A DNA stretch of 64,000 nt from Andrena cerasifolii (taxonomy: Eukaryota > Arthropoda > Insecta > Hymenoptera > Andrenidae), in contig NC_135118.1 in NCBI RefSeq assembly GCF_050908995.1, positions 20,841,501 to 20,905,500 on the forward strand. The letters are read 5' to 3'. Positions 47,601-60,721 of the stretch are shown one piece after another; positions within the stretch are counted from its first letter, which is position 1, and each line of letters starts with the position of its first letter. The notes under the pieces were generated by a model. It saw only the letters and a list, made by a program, of their open reading frames with translations, was not told the origin of the DNA and did no database searches. The position numbers and the translations under genes were made by a program.

Positions 47601-49317
47601 GACTGTCTTGAGCAGGGTAATTCCCAAAAAATGACGTAGAATACAAACTGATTCCCATTTGCTTCTTCGTATTGGATTTCGTTGTCATTTGCACTTTCTC
47701 GCCTGTTGGTCCTTCGAAAACTCTTTGACAGTGGTCAAAAGAACGTTTAAACTGTGGGCGATAAGAAAAATATAGTCCCCAAAGAAGAGAAGAGTCCCCA
47801 TTAGAAATAATTATATCTTGAAACTGATGTCCCATCGATTAGGTGGAACGGAATTAAGGGAGGAAGCTAGTTTAGAACGCTGAAAACACGGTGATTTTTA
47901 AGAATTATTTTCTCAACAAATATAAATAGAATCTTTCCAAAACTTTAAGGGTGTTTTACTGTATACTCAGACAACAAGAAAACTTTTTTTTATTCAATAA
48001 TAATTCATTTAATATTGTTTTAATTGTATATCTTCGTAGCGCCGCGCCGCCAGAGTTGTCAAATTGTGTACATCCTAGCGGATCCAATTTTTGCCCGAAA
48101 TAAAAAAGCTTCCTCTTAACCGACATGAATTTATACAACGTTTCTTTTGGCCATCAATGCGCACGCAAAGCAGAAGCTTCGAATGGCATTTATTTTCCAC
48201 ACACGATGGTCAATTTCTTTTTTTGCTTGGTCATAAATTTTTGTTTCGTTGCAAAAAACACAAAAGCCGCAAGAATTTTACGGCGAGGGTGGAATATTTG
48301 AATTTGCCTGTGAGCGATAAAGATGTCATACCGATGCCGGCATCCAAGTGAGCGGATTCAGGTTCGTTTGAATGGTATACGGCTTACAAAGCCAGCCGAA
48401 CTTAAAAATGGTATTGGCTTGTCCCTTTTACGGGTTGTATTTCCCCGAGCCTCGGTTCGCGAAAGTATCGAGTTTGGATGGGCTTTAAACTGAAGTTAGA
48501 GTTTGCAGTGTCGCGTTTCACTATCGCATTCGATCGCTGTCTGTAATGGTAACTTTTAAATTTCACCCTTCGAAGAGCGCGCTGCAAGTCCCCCTACGCG
48601 TATCGGATATTCTTGCTCTTTTTTTTTTTGCGCAGCACAGCAACGGGAGAGGCGAACGTTAATAGGATAGACTAGTCGAAAATAAATGTATCGATCAGGT
48701 TTTGTTTTTCGAGGATTATTCGGTAGGTACTTTTGCAGTGCTTGAAATGGAAATTATTAGGGTCTCGTTTTTTAAACGTGGCAGGGAACTGAAGAAATTC
48801 TAAGTGCAGGCTTAACCAGAACAGAAGATGAATTAGATGATAATGTAGGGGTTGAGAATTATGGTAATATCTTCTAACGCGAAGAAATTTGAAAATGCAT
48901 AGTCTTTGAGAAGAAATGCTCAAAGGAAAGTATTGCAGGACGAATCTCTACCTTGGGAAAAGAAACGATAATTCTGGGATGCAATAAGCAACGAAATGCA
49001 TCTCTTTGATCACTTCTTACTTGGAGATTAACTTTCGTTGTATCTTGCTTCGAAGAATTTCTTCTACGACTTCTTGCATGTTCCGTAAATTCTAGGATTG
49101 CAACGGTATTCACAGTACAATTTTCTTAATTTCCAGTTCTCGTTGGGGGGAGTTTTTAGCGAACTCACTCTAAGTCAGCATTTCTTGCAATCACTTAACT
49201 CGCAACTAATTTAACACCAACCTATGCGCTACATTTTCATTTTGAAAATCTCTAATTCCTCTCAACCATTCGTAACTTTGATCGTTGCAAAGTCAAAGGG
49301 CTTTCGCAAAACTCATA
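44674..49317. other. Gene-free stretch
   Basis: Mixed AT-rich and CpG-rich DNA with open frames up to 110 codons that lack ATG starts, domains or splice context. No repeat with clear ends. Confidence 0.35.
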
Positions 49318-49709
49318 TTGAGGACCTTGCAGCAACAGGGGTGCAACTCCATTTTTGACAGTTTTTCAGTTATGAAGTTAATATACGCAAAAAAAAAATT
49401 CTACATCATTTGGTACGCGTTTGATGCAAATTTTAAACCTGCAACCATTACTGTTTTGTGCAATATTTTTGTTTTGAGCAGCTGCAGATTTGAAAAATTC
49501 GCGAAAAATAGAAATAAAAACTTATCAACTCAATAAATACTAGTTTATTGTGTGAAAATATATATTTTTCAATTAGCGTTCTCGTTTTAATGTTAAGTCG
49601 GAGCAATTTTTAAAAATTTAACAATTCGGTGAAATTTAAACAATTTTTTCTAATGTATTCAAAGTTGGTAAAGCTGGAGCTGCACCCCTCTTGCTGCTAG
49701 CTCCTCGAT
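49318..49709. mobile_element. MITE with about 33-bp terminal inverted repeats
   Basis: Left end TTGAGGACCTTGCAGCAACA then GGGGTGCAACTCCA; the right end inverted reads CGAGGAGCTAGCAGCAAGAG then GGGTGCAGCTCCA. The interior is AT-rich and non-coding. No clear target duplication. Confidence 0.65.
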
Positions 49710-52328
49710 TTGTGTCATTGTTTTCTGTGCGGGGCAATTATACTTTTATTTCAAACAATTTCTACAAGCTTTGACCCTCGATAATTAGATACCGCAATCG
49801 TTAAAGTCACGCGTACAGTTTTGGGGCTTTCGTTGAAATCCCTATCGAAGTGATCACAGATAAAGTCAATTGTGGTGTTGGGGCTTTTACTCTGACAGTT
49901 TCCGTGGACTGCAATGGCGAAAGTGTTCAACTGGAAGCGATTGTCTGTTCCGATAAACATCCGTTACATTCGCACGTGTAATCGTATATCCACTGATACA
50001 GTTACATGAGCGCGTAATGGAACGTAGCGAGAATCGCGAGACATTAACTGTGCTTTAATTGTGCATAATGTGTGGATTTTTATCGGGTCGGCGAAGGGGA
50101 TTGGGATCTATTTTCAACGCAGAGTTTTTTTAAATGGGACTGAAATACGGCATTTAGGCATTTAGAGGCGACGAAATTTTATTCTTTTTTGTTGTGACTT
50201 TAAGTACCTAAAAGAAAGTATCCGCGGCATGTAATTATAATTTATTCATTTCTTAATCACCAAGAACCATCATCCAAATAATCGTCCCCTTTCTTCAATC
50301 ATTCAACAAATTGCTCGTATGTAAATATTACATAATTTTTCAAACTTTAAAATAAATGTCTAAAACAAGTGTATACACGTGGACCAGTACTTTCCTTCGC
50401 TCCCAGCGTAGCTATAAAATACATGTATTTTCTCCTAGTCCTGTGTTACATATTTCGTTTACAAATCTCTATTTTTGCACATAGGCAAGTCAGATATTGT
50501 AAAAAAAAAATATCCTTAAAGCGGTACCCTTGATTATTTTAATTTAATTCGTTCAATTCTCATAAACCCTCAAAGCCGATCTGTCTCTTCAGAAAGACGG
50601 AATTTCCTTATCTTTTAAAATTATTAATAAAATCGTGCGGTAAATTGAAGGAAATAAATTTTTCTTTAAGTTCACCTAAGAATTTTTGCCCAGACATGAC
50701 GGCAGACAATCTTGTATAACTCCGCCATTTTAAAACTTTAAGTAATAAATAATGTATGAAAATAAAGTCAAAACGTTGCCTAACATCTCCTAAGAAGATC
50801 CCAATATTTCACTGAAAAATTACCCGAGAAAGTAAATTCTAAATTTCCCCACTCTGTCAGGCCTACAAGGCGGTGTACGCCCTGAAAGCATATTATGTAG
50901 GTACGTAGGGGCAATTTCGTTGAATAGTTAGAAACATTAGCACTAACCCAGATCACGTTCCTCTTGCAAGAGGCATAACGGCTGTTCACAATTTTCTCGT
51001 TACTCTACCAATTTCCGTCCCCCGTTTGGTTGTACGTACACACGTACGTCCAGGAGTAAACCCCAAATTGAACGCAGCCGCGTTTGCGTGAGAATACACA
51101 GAAATACACGCCCTGAACCTACAAGGGCCGCGCGTTTGCGAAACGGGCGTGGTGCACGCTCAAAGGCTTTTGCACGGGGGTGTGCGGCGTGCTTGTGAAG
51201 ATAGGTCGGTGTGCATAAGAGGCAGAAAGTAACCGAATGCTTTTTACAATTGAATTCCAGGCGGGAGAGGAAGAGAGTGCTTCTCACCTTAGAGAACAAA
51301 GGGGGAAGGAAATATGGGAAAGGGCGACAAGAGGGGCATCGCGCAGCGCAGCGACGGTGAGTGTTTGTTTAACGTTAATTGAACAGCGTGCAGACACGGT
51401 GCAATCGTTGCACTTCAGTAATTGCATACGATCCTCTAAGCTGGTGCTTTTCTGAATCGTGCTGCGGTCGTGCACCACCAACGAGCATTTTCAGGATTCT
51501 TTAATTGTATCCATTATTTATTTATCACCTGGATATTAATTCGTTCGCGAGTACTTAATCGGCCACTTAGATAGTTAGATAGTATTGCCACTAGTAATAA
51601 AATAAGCGGTAGAATTTTCTGGCACTCAAAGCAGAAATGTCTCTATATCGAATTTTGAATTTGGACACTCCTTAAGTCTTGAACGGCGGATAGCTTGACC
51701 GCAATAATTTCATTCGTGTACATATACCTCGGGATAAGCTTTTAAATTAGGTTTCCATCTTGTTGTCTAAATTCTCGTCTTTTTCACGAAGTAATACTAA
51801 TATTAAGTAACCCATATAGTTTGATATTTAGAAAAGGGGTGAAGAACCTTTTTATTCCTGACGCGCCGAGCGGTTTTAATAGGGGAAAAAATAAAGAGAA
51901 AATTAATCATTGCAGAGTGTTATCGAGAGTGGTTTAAAAATTAACATACAATTTTATAAGAATGAACTCATAACTTGGCATACACATTGTGGTATAATAA
52001 AAGCTGGTCAAAAATATTTCAGCGTATCTAACCGCATAATAATTTTAGATTAATATACAGACCCCTATCTGTCCATGAGACGAGGGTCGAAGAATATTTA
52101 ACGAGGTTGATCCTTTCATAGGCTCGCTCAACTTTCTTCGGGTGTTGTTACTTAGACAGCTAGCTCTTTTATACGTACGGCTAATTATCGCTAAGTTTTA
52201 CACTCTGTAAGCTCTATATTATGTGCGTAATTGTATACTAAGGGGATTCCCGTTAATTATAATAATAATAATAAATATTCTTGAAATCAATTATTTGCAG
52301 CATCATTTTCAACATTGCTAGAATAATA
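49710..52328. other. Gene-free stretch, CpG-rich at 51000-51480
   Basis: No exon, RNA gene or repeat recognised. A (TAA)n-like run AATAATAATAATAA lies near 52260. Confidence 0.35.
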
Positions 52329-52330
52329 TA

Positions 52331-52813
52331 CAGGGACCGGCAGAATAATCTCCTGGGTTTGAAAGGTGAATGAAGTGACATATCGTAGGTAGATACATAT
52401 TCAAACTTGTACTGCACGACGCGAAAGAGCAATTGTTTTAAAAATCACACCGTACAAACGCTTGCCTATACGCCTTACACACACCTGAAGCCTCGCCCTG
52501 AAGTTTCTCATCGCTCGCTTAGTCATTTCCTGTGGTACTGCTGGCAATTGCATGTCGGATAGCGTCTTCGAGTTCCTCGGTTGTCTGCGGCTTATGTTTG
52601 AAGACTTCAGCCTTACGGTGTCCCCAGAGGAATAAATCCCCCGGCACTTCCACCCGCCACAAGCACCTCAGTACGGTGATAAGACATTGCTTGGCGGAGG
52701 AAACAAAATGGTAAACATTACTCTTTCTGATTGCAGAATACAAGTTTGAATAGTGTGTATAATACCTTCTTCATTTACCTTTCAAACCCGGGAGATTATT
52801 CTTCCGGATCCTG
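52331..52813 (-). mobile_element. Mariner-type deletion derivative with transposase C-terminus
   Basis: Terminal inverted repeats of about 45 bp (CAGGGACCGGCAGAATAATC, then TCCTGGGTTTGAAAGGTGAATG; right end inverted CAGGATCCGGAAGAATAATC), each flanked by TA (52329-52330, 52814-52815). The minus strand encodes the end of a DDE transposase: VPGDLFLWGHRKAEVF, then TTEELEDAIRHAIA, followed after a one-base frame slip by VPQEMTKRAMRNFRARLQVC and RRIGKRLYGVIFK. This matches the insect mariner-like pattern DFFLWG...EELK..I...IP..M..R...N...RL..C. Only about 100 residues remain, so it cannot transpose itself. Confidence 0.85.
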
Positions 52814-52815
52814 TA

Positions 52816-53709
52816 CATTCTCAACGTCACAGAAACTTATACAGAAGTATTGAAATTCTTCGAGATTAAATGTACACTGAAAGCGGAAGAAAGTGACGCG
52901 GAAATTAATAACCGTTTCTACTCTACTATCTCTTCGAGTACAGATAACTTGGATTATTCGAGCACCGAACAATGAATTCATTTTTTTTTTTATCTATAAT
53001 TCGTGTGTTATGTATTTCGTAAATTTTTATTTAGATAAAGGTGCAGCCCATCTCTGCTATCTGATTCTAGGAAGCACTTAGTAGCTCCCTTCTATATAGA
53101 GCTAGAAGAAATAGTCGAAGAGAAATATCGCACGATCTCCCAGAACCTATTTTTTACAAAAGAAACGATCGTGAATATGATCTTAGAAACAGGCAGCACG
53201 GTGTCTCGTAAAATAATTCGAACGCAAAGAATGTCGCCGCTGGTATGCTGCTCATAAACAACCGTTTCTCCCCTATGTATTACTCTCGAATGAAATTTCG
53301 GGGCTTAACTTAATAGACGCGAGAGTCGCCGGCAATATGTAATCTTTTTATTTTCGCGGGGGGAGCGCCTTCGTCGGTGAATTCCGCCGTTGAAACGCGG
53401 CAAGGGTAAGGGGGTGACTTAGTGCGTGCGCCAGCTTCAAGAATTACTTACACGCGCCATAACTGTCACCTTGAGAGGAGATGCTCGCAGAAAAGTAAAA
53501 CAGCTAGACCGTCTAGCCAGTCTCATCCCCGAGGATCGTGTCCCGTTTACAACTTTGCGGAAAAGCGCAGTCGCCCTTCGGTGCACGCGCGAGCACGAAA
53601 ATTCAGAAGAATTCGATAGCTTCGAGGAGTTTAATCTTGCGAGGAGAGCGTACGAGCTTTTAGTCCACCGAATTGGCCAAAATTTTGCACATAGACGGCC
53701 CGTTCCATG
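52816..53709. other. Gene-free stretch
   Basis: CpG-rich from 53200. A 109-codon plus frame (53426-53755) runs into the MITE at 53710 and has no recognised domain. Confidence 0.35.
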
Positions 53710-53918
53710 TAGGGTAAAGGACCCAATTACTGTCACCTTAAGCTACTTTACTTAAAATAACGAATAAATAAACTATAGTACATAGTATTGATTATAGGTT
53801 GAATTACATAATTCTTTTTGTGTACGACTTTACAACGTTTATTTATTCGTTATTTTAAGTAAAATAGTTTAAGGTGACAGTAATTGGTTAGGTGTCAGCA
53901 ATTGGGTCGTTTACCCTA
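53710..53918. mobile_element. Small MITE (209 bp) with pogo-like ends
   Basis: TA followed by GGGTAAAGGACCCAATTACT; the right end inverted reads GGGTAAACGACCCAATTGCT and is followed by TA. Inside, TTACTGTCACCTTAA, TTTTACTTAAAATAACG and AATAAATAAAC are mirrored on both sides. The ends begin GGGTAAA like the pogo-like element at 24119. Non-coding. Confidence 0.8.
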
Positions 53919-56900
53919 CATATAACATTAACACTGTGTCAAATGCATTACTCCGAATTTTGTAATATCAAGTACATAATTGTGTGTTCTTCTAATCTTG
54001 TAAATACAAACATTATTTGTATGTACATTTGTGTGTGGGCACAGAGTGTTCAAAGAAAGGGTTATCCACGTGGAGGGCGTATAGTAGGTACTCGCTAAAC
54101 TGAGTAAAAAATGCTTTAGTTAGCATAATTAAAAAAAAACAGTATTGTTGGAGACAGAGATTTTCTGTTTCAGTAATACAAGTGATTTGCTTGTGACAAA
54201 AGTGTCTATCGTATAAACTGGCTAACCCTTTCTTTAGGCACCCTATATCTATGATATATCCGGGATCACTATATGGATTACAGTTGAGTTGTCACCGCAG
54301 AACATTGCGTCGGATTTATAGGAAAATTTTTCAACACTGCGCTCTGCACGTTCAATATCTTATTATAAACATTGCACGCTAAGTATACTAAACATTTGAT
54401 TGTGACTTAAAACCTGTGCGCATCTCTTTCTCCGATAGACATCAAAGAGAAAAGGAAAATAGCTTCCCCAATGCATTAGCGACAGCTGAAAATTTTACAA
54501 GCCGTTTTCGAAACAGAAAATCATCGATATTTCGAGAAACCACACTAGGAACGGGTCGCAAAGGGCGCGAGTATCAATAGTTTGTACAGCGCTGATGATT
54601 GAATCCAGGAACGTACACAGGACAAATCGAATCGATGGAGGAACAGACAAGAGCCCTCTGTCTGCGTATTTGCATCCCATTCTCCTGTACCGTATCCTGC
54701 CACTCGCTGTCCCGTTTCGTTTGTTCGCTTGTTCCTCTTTGCAGCGAGCAGTGTCCGATTTCTCGCATCCCGTGCGCGCGGCTGAGATGCTGTGCTACGG
54801 GCACACCCGCGTAGGCGATATCACGACTAGGGACCAACCACCCAGGAATTCGAATCTTGGCGTAGGCGTCGATTCCGCGCGCTTCCGTTTCGATTCCTCG
54901 CCCCGTCGCGACCCCCGAGAACGTGCGAGGAAGGGGAAGAAGGGGCGCGTTGGGTAGAATTTTGAATTGCGTCTGATCGATCGAGTGTCCGGTGTCTTCA
55001 TATTTATTTACGGTTGAATATTGAGCACTCGGTGAACAGTCGTTCGCTATTTTCCTTTCAAATGGCGGGGCGAGTGAATTTAATTGGAAAATAAAGGAAC
55101 TAAAGGAATTTTTTCTAAAAACTTAAAGGCTACTTTTGTAATATAATTTATAATTTATTACAGTGAAAGACTACTATTATATTATTTACAATAGCGTAAT
55201 AATGCCAATGGGATCTTACGATTGTATTTATTTCAATTACCGTAAGGTGATCGTAGAAAAATTATTTACACCCTGGAAGTAACATTCCTTTGTCGCGTTG
55301 AAACAGCCAGCAGATGATCCGAGGAGAAGTGAGGTATGATAATTAGCACTTAAGGACTTGTCCCCTCTGCCCCCAGTTCTTCGTCGCGAATGTAAATGCC
55401 AGAAACTTATACTGGCTTTAGCTTTCCAGAGCGAGACCGGGGAAAATCTTAATCCAATGGAGGTACGGCTTACGCTCGATAGGTACTCCGCGAGTGCTGC
55501 TGAACCGTATAAGCGACGGGGGATACTCCCTTTTTGAATTTCTGCTTCCACTGATTCCACTCAAGCAGCTTGACCCCACCCCTCCCGCGACGCAGCTTTC
55601 CTTTTGTAAAGGAGTTCGGCTGTTAGGTAACTTTCCTTTCAGAGACACTGCCACTCGCGCCGCACGAATTATTCCGGCGGATCGAAGTTTCCAGAGTGCT
55701 CGAAATCTACGATTGCGCGGCGGATTTTTGCCCCGCGCCCCGGTCCGCGGAATTTTCAGAATTGCAGTTACGTTTAAATAGAAATTGCTTTAGGGGCTCC
55801 CAAGGAGGCAGAACAGCCTTCGCGGTAAAAATAGTTCCTTTCCAGCACTCGGTGTTCTGTCGCGTGCGTAGAATCGATGAACCTCCCTGGAGCTCCCACC
55901 TCCTCGGGTTATTTCTTGTTCCTTCATGTTCGAATTAAAGGGACGCCCGGCATGTAGGGTAAATTGAAGGGAGGTATCCTTCGAAATAGGGGTTGCAAAT
56001 ATATATTATGTACCGACAAATGTAGGTAGCTTCCCTTCGGTTTCAATCTTGCTAATTCCATTTGTGTAATCTCAAATAATCTCCGCGATCCCGTTGAAAA
56101 TAATCCAAGCATATAAACTAAATATAAACGTTCCATAAAACCAATCCCATTTTGGATATTTGTCATTAAGAATTGCTATCCGGAATATTTGTCCGATACG
56201 TCGGGGAACTTGTTTGAATAAATTTGAATTTTTATTACCTGCTGTAACCGTACGTTGCACGAGGAAACTCAGACAACACATATTTTGAATGTTTTGCATT
56301 CGGAGTTTTAGCTTTAATCTAAACTTTCTTTACTTTCAAAAGCAAGGATAGCGAATAACGAAGGTTCGGTAATGCGAAAACTTCTTACGTGCACTTTTCT
56401 GATATAACATTCTTTTCCATTAAAAAGTCCACTAATAGCACACGACCACAGAAAAATTCATCGTATCCACGCAGAAATATTGTGAACAAGAAGCAACAGC
56501 AGAGGCTTCGACTGTCCCTTTAACAATACTAATATCGTGTTTTGTCGTTAGCTTAATAACAGCGAAGCTAGATGCTTATAAACAAGCAGGGGTAAAAAAG
56601 AGCAGGCCCCTCGCACTAAATAAGGGCTCCTAACGGGACTGAACAACCTCAAAGGGAAGTAAACGAAGATATGCTTAAAGGGTATTATCATAACTTTCGC
56701 TAAACTTCATCGGAGGTTCGCTGCGTGGATTCCGCGGCGCTGAAAGGACCGCTGTGGTCGGAATTCGACCGAGCAGGATTAGTTAACCCTGCTGCGTCCT
56801 TCGGTTCATCTGGACATCTAATACGTACAATGAAACACAACTTAGTAACTACTGCCCTTTATTTTTCTCAAAGTCAAAAAAGATTTAAAAAATATAAAAA

Positions 56901-59155
56901 AAACATGATTAGGTAAAGAAAGACCCGTAGGATATATCTGGGGCGAGGACACCGAAAATAGGAATAGAAGAAGTGCGAGAAGTTTGAGGAATGGATAAAT
57001 AGCGAAAGAACCAAAGTTCGAAAACGTGAAGCGAAGACCACAGGATAAAGAGCAAAAGGGTTCGGGGTAGAAGGGTAAGAAGGGATGAATATATACACGA
57101 AAAAAGTTGCACCTTGAGTGTACACGTACTAAATGGACCGAAGTGGAAGACAATAGGCAAGAGTTCTCAAGCAGAAAGCAGTTTCTCTTACGTGAAGAGC
57201 AGGTGCTTCCTTTTGGACAAAACTTTTTATTTCCCGCTGAAACATAGCCCAATCGTTCTCGCGATGCTATCACGCAACGGGTTGAAGAAAATGTGTCATG
57301 TACAATAATAGAAAAGGTAACACGAAGTTTTTGGGGTGTGAAATTACTTGTCCCGTTTATTTTCAGTTGGGGAAGTTATCCCCGTTTAGACAGCTCACTA
57401 GGGCCCAAATAAATATGAGAAAGACTATGATGGACTAGATTCTAAGTTACAAGTTAATAATCCAATGCTGAGTTCATTTCTGGACCACCTACCCCTTGTC
57501 TTACAAGGCGCCACGTCGACAAAGTGGAATTCGTCCTGTCGCCAACAGAGAAGAAATGTATCGAGAATCATCCATTGTTCGATGCGCGTAGAAAACCAGC
57601 GCGTTACAAGTCCAGAAGCGTAGAAATCCGCGAAACAGCAGTGGGCGGAGAGCAATTGGAAGCGCAAAAGACTAGGGAGAGCGTGCTGCGTTGCCATGCA
57701 TAAAATTCAGGGAGAAACGGAGCAGGGACGAAAGTAAAAGCTGAATGGAGGGGCAAGCGGAGGAAGTTGGGGACGTCGCGAAGGAGAGGATGAACCCAAG
57801 TTGAACGCGTATCTGGGTAGACAGGGAAGGAAAGACAATAGCCTTGGGAAGCTTGGTACAGACGGTGCCTAGACGCACCTGCCGCACGTCTCTCGTCGTC
57901 GATCCGTTATTGGGATTTCTGCACGTGCGAAACCCCCGAGAGAACGTCCCCGACCTCTGCCACCGTTCAATTATACGAAATTCTCTAAGAGGTAAATCTA
58001 ATCGCATTCCATCACGCATTTTAATAACAAGATGTGCGGCTCGCTCTCAAACACGGACAACTCCTGGCAGACTTAACTTCAAATAAGTTCTCGCGCCATC
58101 ATCGAAGCCTCGCTATAAACCTGCGTAGGAGGTACACGGAGGATTTAATTCTACTCTTTTAGGTAAGAGAAATTTGAGGCACAACCCCCTCTCTCGCGAA
58201 TATGCCATGGAAACAACGATGAATCGAAGCATGTAAGGCCCTGTTCAGAGCGCCCGTGGCGAGTGGAGCACGCCACGTCCACCTGAATCGCCGCCAGATT
58301 ACGAGTTTCGGTTCTCGTTAGGCAGCAAGATGGAGGGGTTGATGGCATTTTCGGCGTGCGACAATGCGGTTGATTGGACAGGAAACGTTCGCAAGCCCTT
58401 AGCTGCTGAATGTCCTCGTTATCGGCCATGGCTATCACGGGGAAAGAAATCGGGTGCCGCAGCCAGAGGACGGCCAGGCAAATGCGAAATGGCGGAAGTC
58501 GCGCACGTACGCCGAAGTGTAACAGCGATTTTTCCCTACCGAACGGCTGGGCTTCTTCTCTTTGTTTCTGAGGTATCACGGCTCTCGCAGGCAGCTACTT
58601 CGCGGGAACTGATTAAATGTATTATCTCCGCGGTGGCAAAAATTTCCACCACCAGCTGGGGAAGTTGCTGTAACTTTCAGCGCCGAACTGACGTGGTCTG
58701 GTCATCAAATTCCGTTGCGGTATTGCGAGAGAGTTCATAGACGCGCGGTGGTTTCGACGAGTTTTGGGTAATTTCGCGAGTTCAGTAATTACCGCCAGTC
58801 GATACAACGTGCGTTCTATGTAAATTTGCTAATTACAAAGGGTAGCGTACATTTACCAATTACGTAGGTACTTTTCAAGGCAGTTCCATAATTAAGGGAA
58901 CTCAGCTGGACTGCTAAGTAGTTTGTGTAAACGGGTTCGTGTTTTTCAAACAAGTAATTTTCAAGATTCATAGAACAGCTTTGTTCTAGGACGACAAACA
59001 GTGTAGGTAGCAAGTTTTGTAGCAGGCTTCGTCTCGGTTCTTTCTATTTGAGTTTCAGTTATAATATACAAAGTTGGAGAAGGATATGGTCGAGTTTGTA
59101 GGGTACTGCTGTATATACAACAAGATAGTTACAATTTCTTATAATTTTTCCACTC
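53919..59155. other. Gene-free stretch
   Basis: Alternating CpG-rich (54550-55000, 55560-55950, 57500-58800) and AT-rich DNA. 56870-57100 is strongly purine-rich on the plus strand, which creates long open frames on the minus strand. No supported exon. Confidence 0.35.
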
Positions 59156-59790
59156 AAGGGGACCTGCCGGACTAAAAGTCGATTTTTTTTATTTCATTTT
59201 TCGAATGTTCATCCTTTTATGAATACGTGTTTAAAAGGATTTGTTGAAATTCGTGAAATTCCCGAAGTTACAGGTATTTGAATAACGGCAAATGCATCTA
59301 TCTCCAAAAGTTATTATTCAATTCGACTGAAACTTTTTTTATTTTGAAGAATATACTTCTGGCTAGGGGAGATACCAAAAATAAATATAAAAATTTATAA
59401 TTTTCAAAGGCGTTGAAAGGGTGAAAAATATTGGGAAAAAGTGATTTCAAACTTGGTTATTTTCTAAAAAAAAATTATTTTTTATTTTTTCTGATTTCCC
59501 CCCTTAGCCAGAAGTATATTTCTCGAAACAAAAGAAGTTTCAGTCGAATCGGATAATAACTTTTGGAGACACAGGTCCCACCGATTTGGATGAATTTTTT
59601 GACGCCTTGACTTTAACGACTCCCCAGTGCCGTCAGCAATGATAAATTATAAAACAAAAAATATATTTCCATAATTTAAAACATCCTTAATACAATGCAA
59701 AAAGTCCCATTAAATTATATATAGTAGTTTTCCTTTAATTAATTCCTAAAGATCACCTATTTTGTGAGCTCGAGACCGGAACCTCCCCTT
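59156..59790. mobile_element. Palindromic MITE with inner hairpin arms
   Basis: Outer ends AAGGGGACCTGCCGGACT and, inverted, AAGGGGAGGTTCCGGTCT (about 14 of 18 match). Inner arms 59301-59370 and 59506-59575 are strong inverted repeats (TCCAAAAGTTATTATTC, TCGACTGAAACTT, AGAATATACTTCTGGCTA). The right border is TTAA. Similar in style to the elements at 10556 and 13807. Confidence 0.65.
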
Positions 59791-60673
59791 AAACCTATCG
59801 TAAATAGGTTTATAGTGTGTAAGTGAAGCATGGTCTCCACTGAAACTTATTGGATTTTTGTGGTGGATTTAATGAATTATCGAAATCGTCCTTTGCAAAA
59901 GACGAAGTGCAGACTGCTTCTGATTCTAGCTCGGGCAGCGAATATTTTCGAGTGTGCCTTTATAAGAACGTTTTCGTATTATCAAAACCCAAAGGATTGA
60001 CCAATTAGTACGAAACATATACAAAAAAATAATTTCCTCAGGACTGATTTAAACATTCAGGTTTATAAAGATTTATTGCGTATATTACAGAGATAAATGT
60101 TTAATATATTACAGCGATCTAAGAATCTCAAGACTCGTCATAATCTAAGCATATATTCTTCCATTGCGCTCTAAAGTATCAAGTAGAAAAATATTAATTT
60201 TACTCTCGCTATAATTCTAGGGTAAAGCAGAAAAAAGGAATACTTGTCATGTCCATATTAGGCGTAAATTTAATACTAATACAATTGCATTCGACTAAAG
60301 TGTACCCGAAACTATTGCCGCGTAATACGTTCAGATTCACAGGATCGATCCTCGAATTGTACTTCCTTCAGACGTACCGGCACATTTGTAACTTAAATTT
60401 CATTCCACTTAACTCGAGAAAGCTTTGCACGGCGTTACGAAGATAAATATTTCACTATACTACAGCGGACGTCGAAAGCCTATCTATATATCACATGTGA
60501 AAAAGCTGCGGAAGTATATAACTCAACGACTACGTACGAATGACAAAACAAAGGGAAGAAGAAAAAAAACTTACTGGTTAATAATTCTACGTTCGTCGAA
60601 ACACGTAGGGAACACGCTTAATTGCACGTGCGTCTGCAATACCTGCAGATGTCGCACTATTGTTCTCTTTCTC

Positions 60674-60681
<8 letters not shown>
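59791..60681. other. Gene-free stretch
   Basis: AT-rich, no exon or repeat recognised. Confidence 0.3.

Positions 60682-60719
<38 letters not shown>
60682..60719. repeat. (TC)n microsatellite
   Basis: About 19 uninterrupted TC dinucleotides, followed by CACGCACACACTCTCTC. A likely polymorphic simple repeat. Confidence 0.97.

Positions 60720-60721
<2 letters not shown>

Noticed and set aside
53426..53755. 109-codon plus-strand frame with a charged sequence
   Set aside because: Its last 15 codons are MITE sequence (53710-53918) and the rest has no recognised homologue. Minus-strand frame of equal length overlaps it.
56842..57273. 143-codon minus-strand frame with hydrophobic stretches
   Set aside because: Produced by a strongly purine-rich plus strand (pyrimidine-rich complement gives Phe/Leu/Ser/Pro codons). 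No signal or domain structure.
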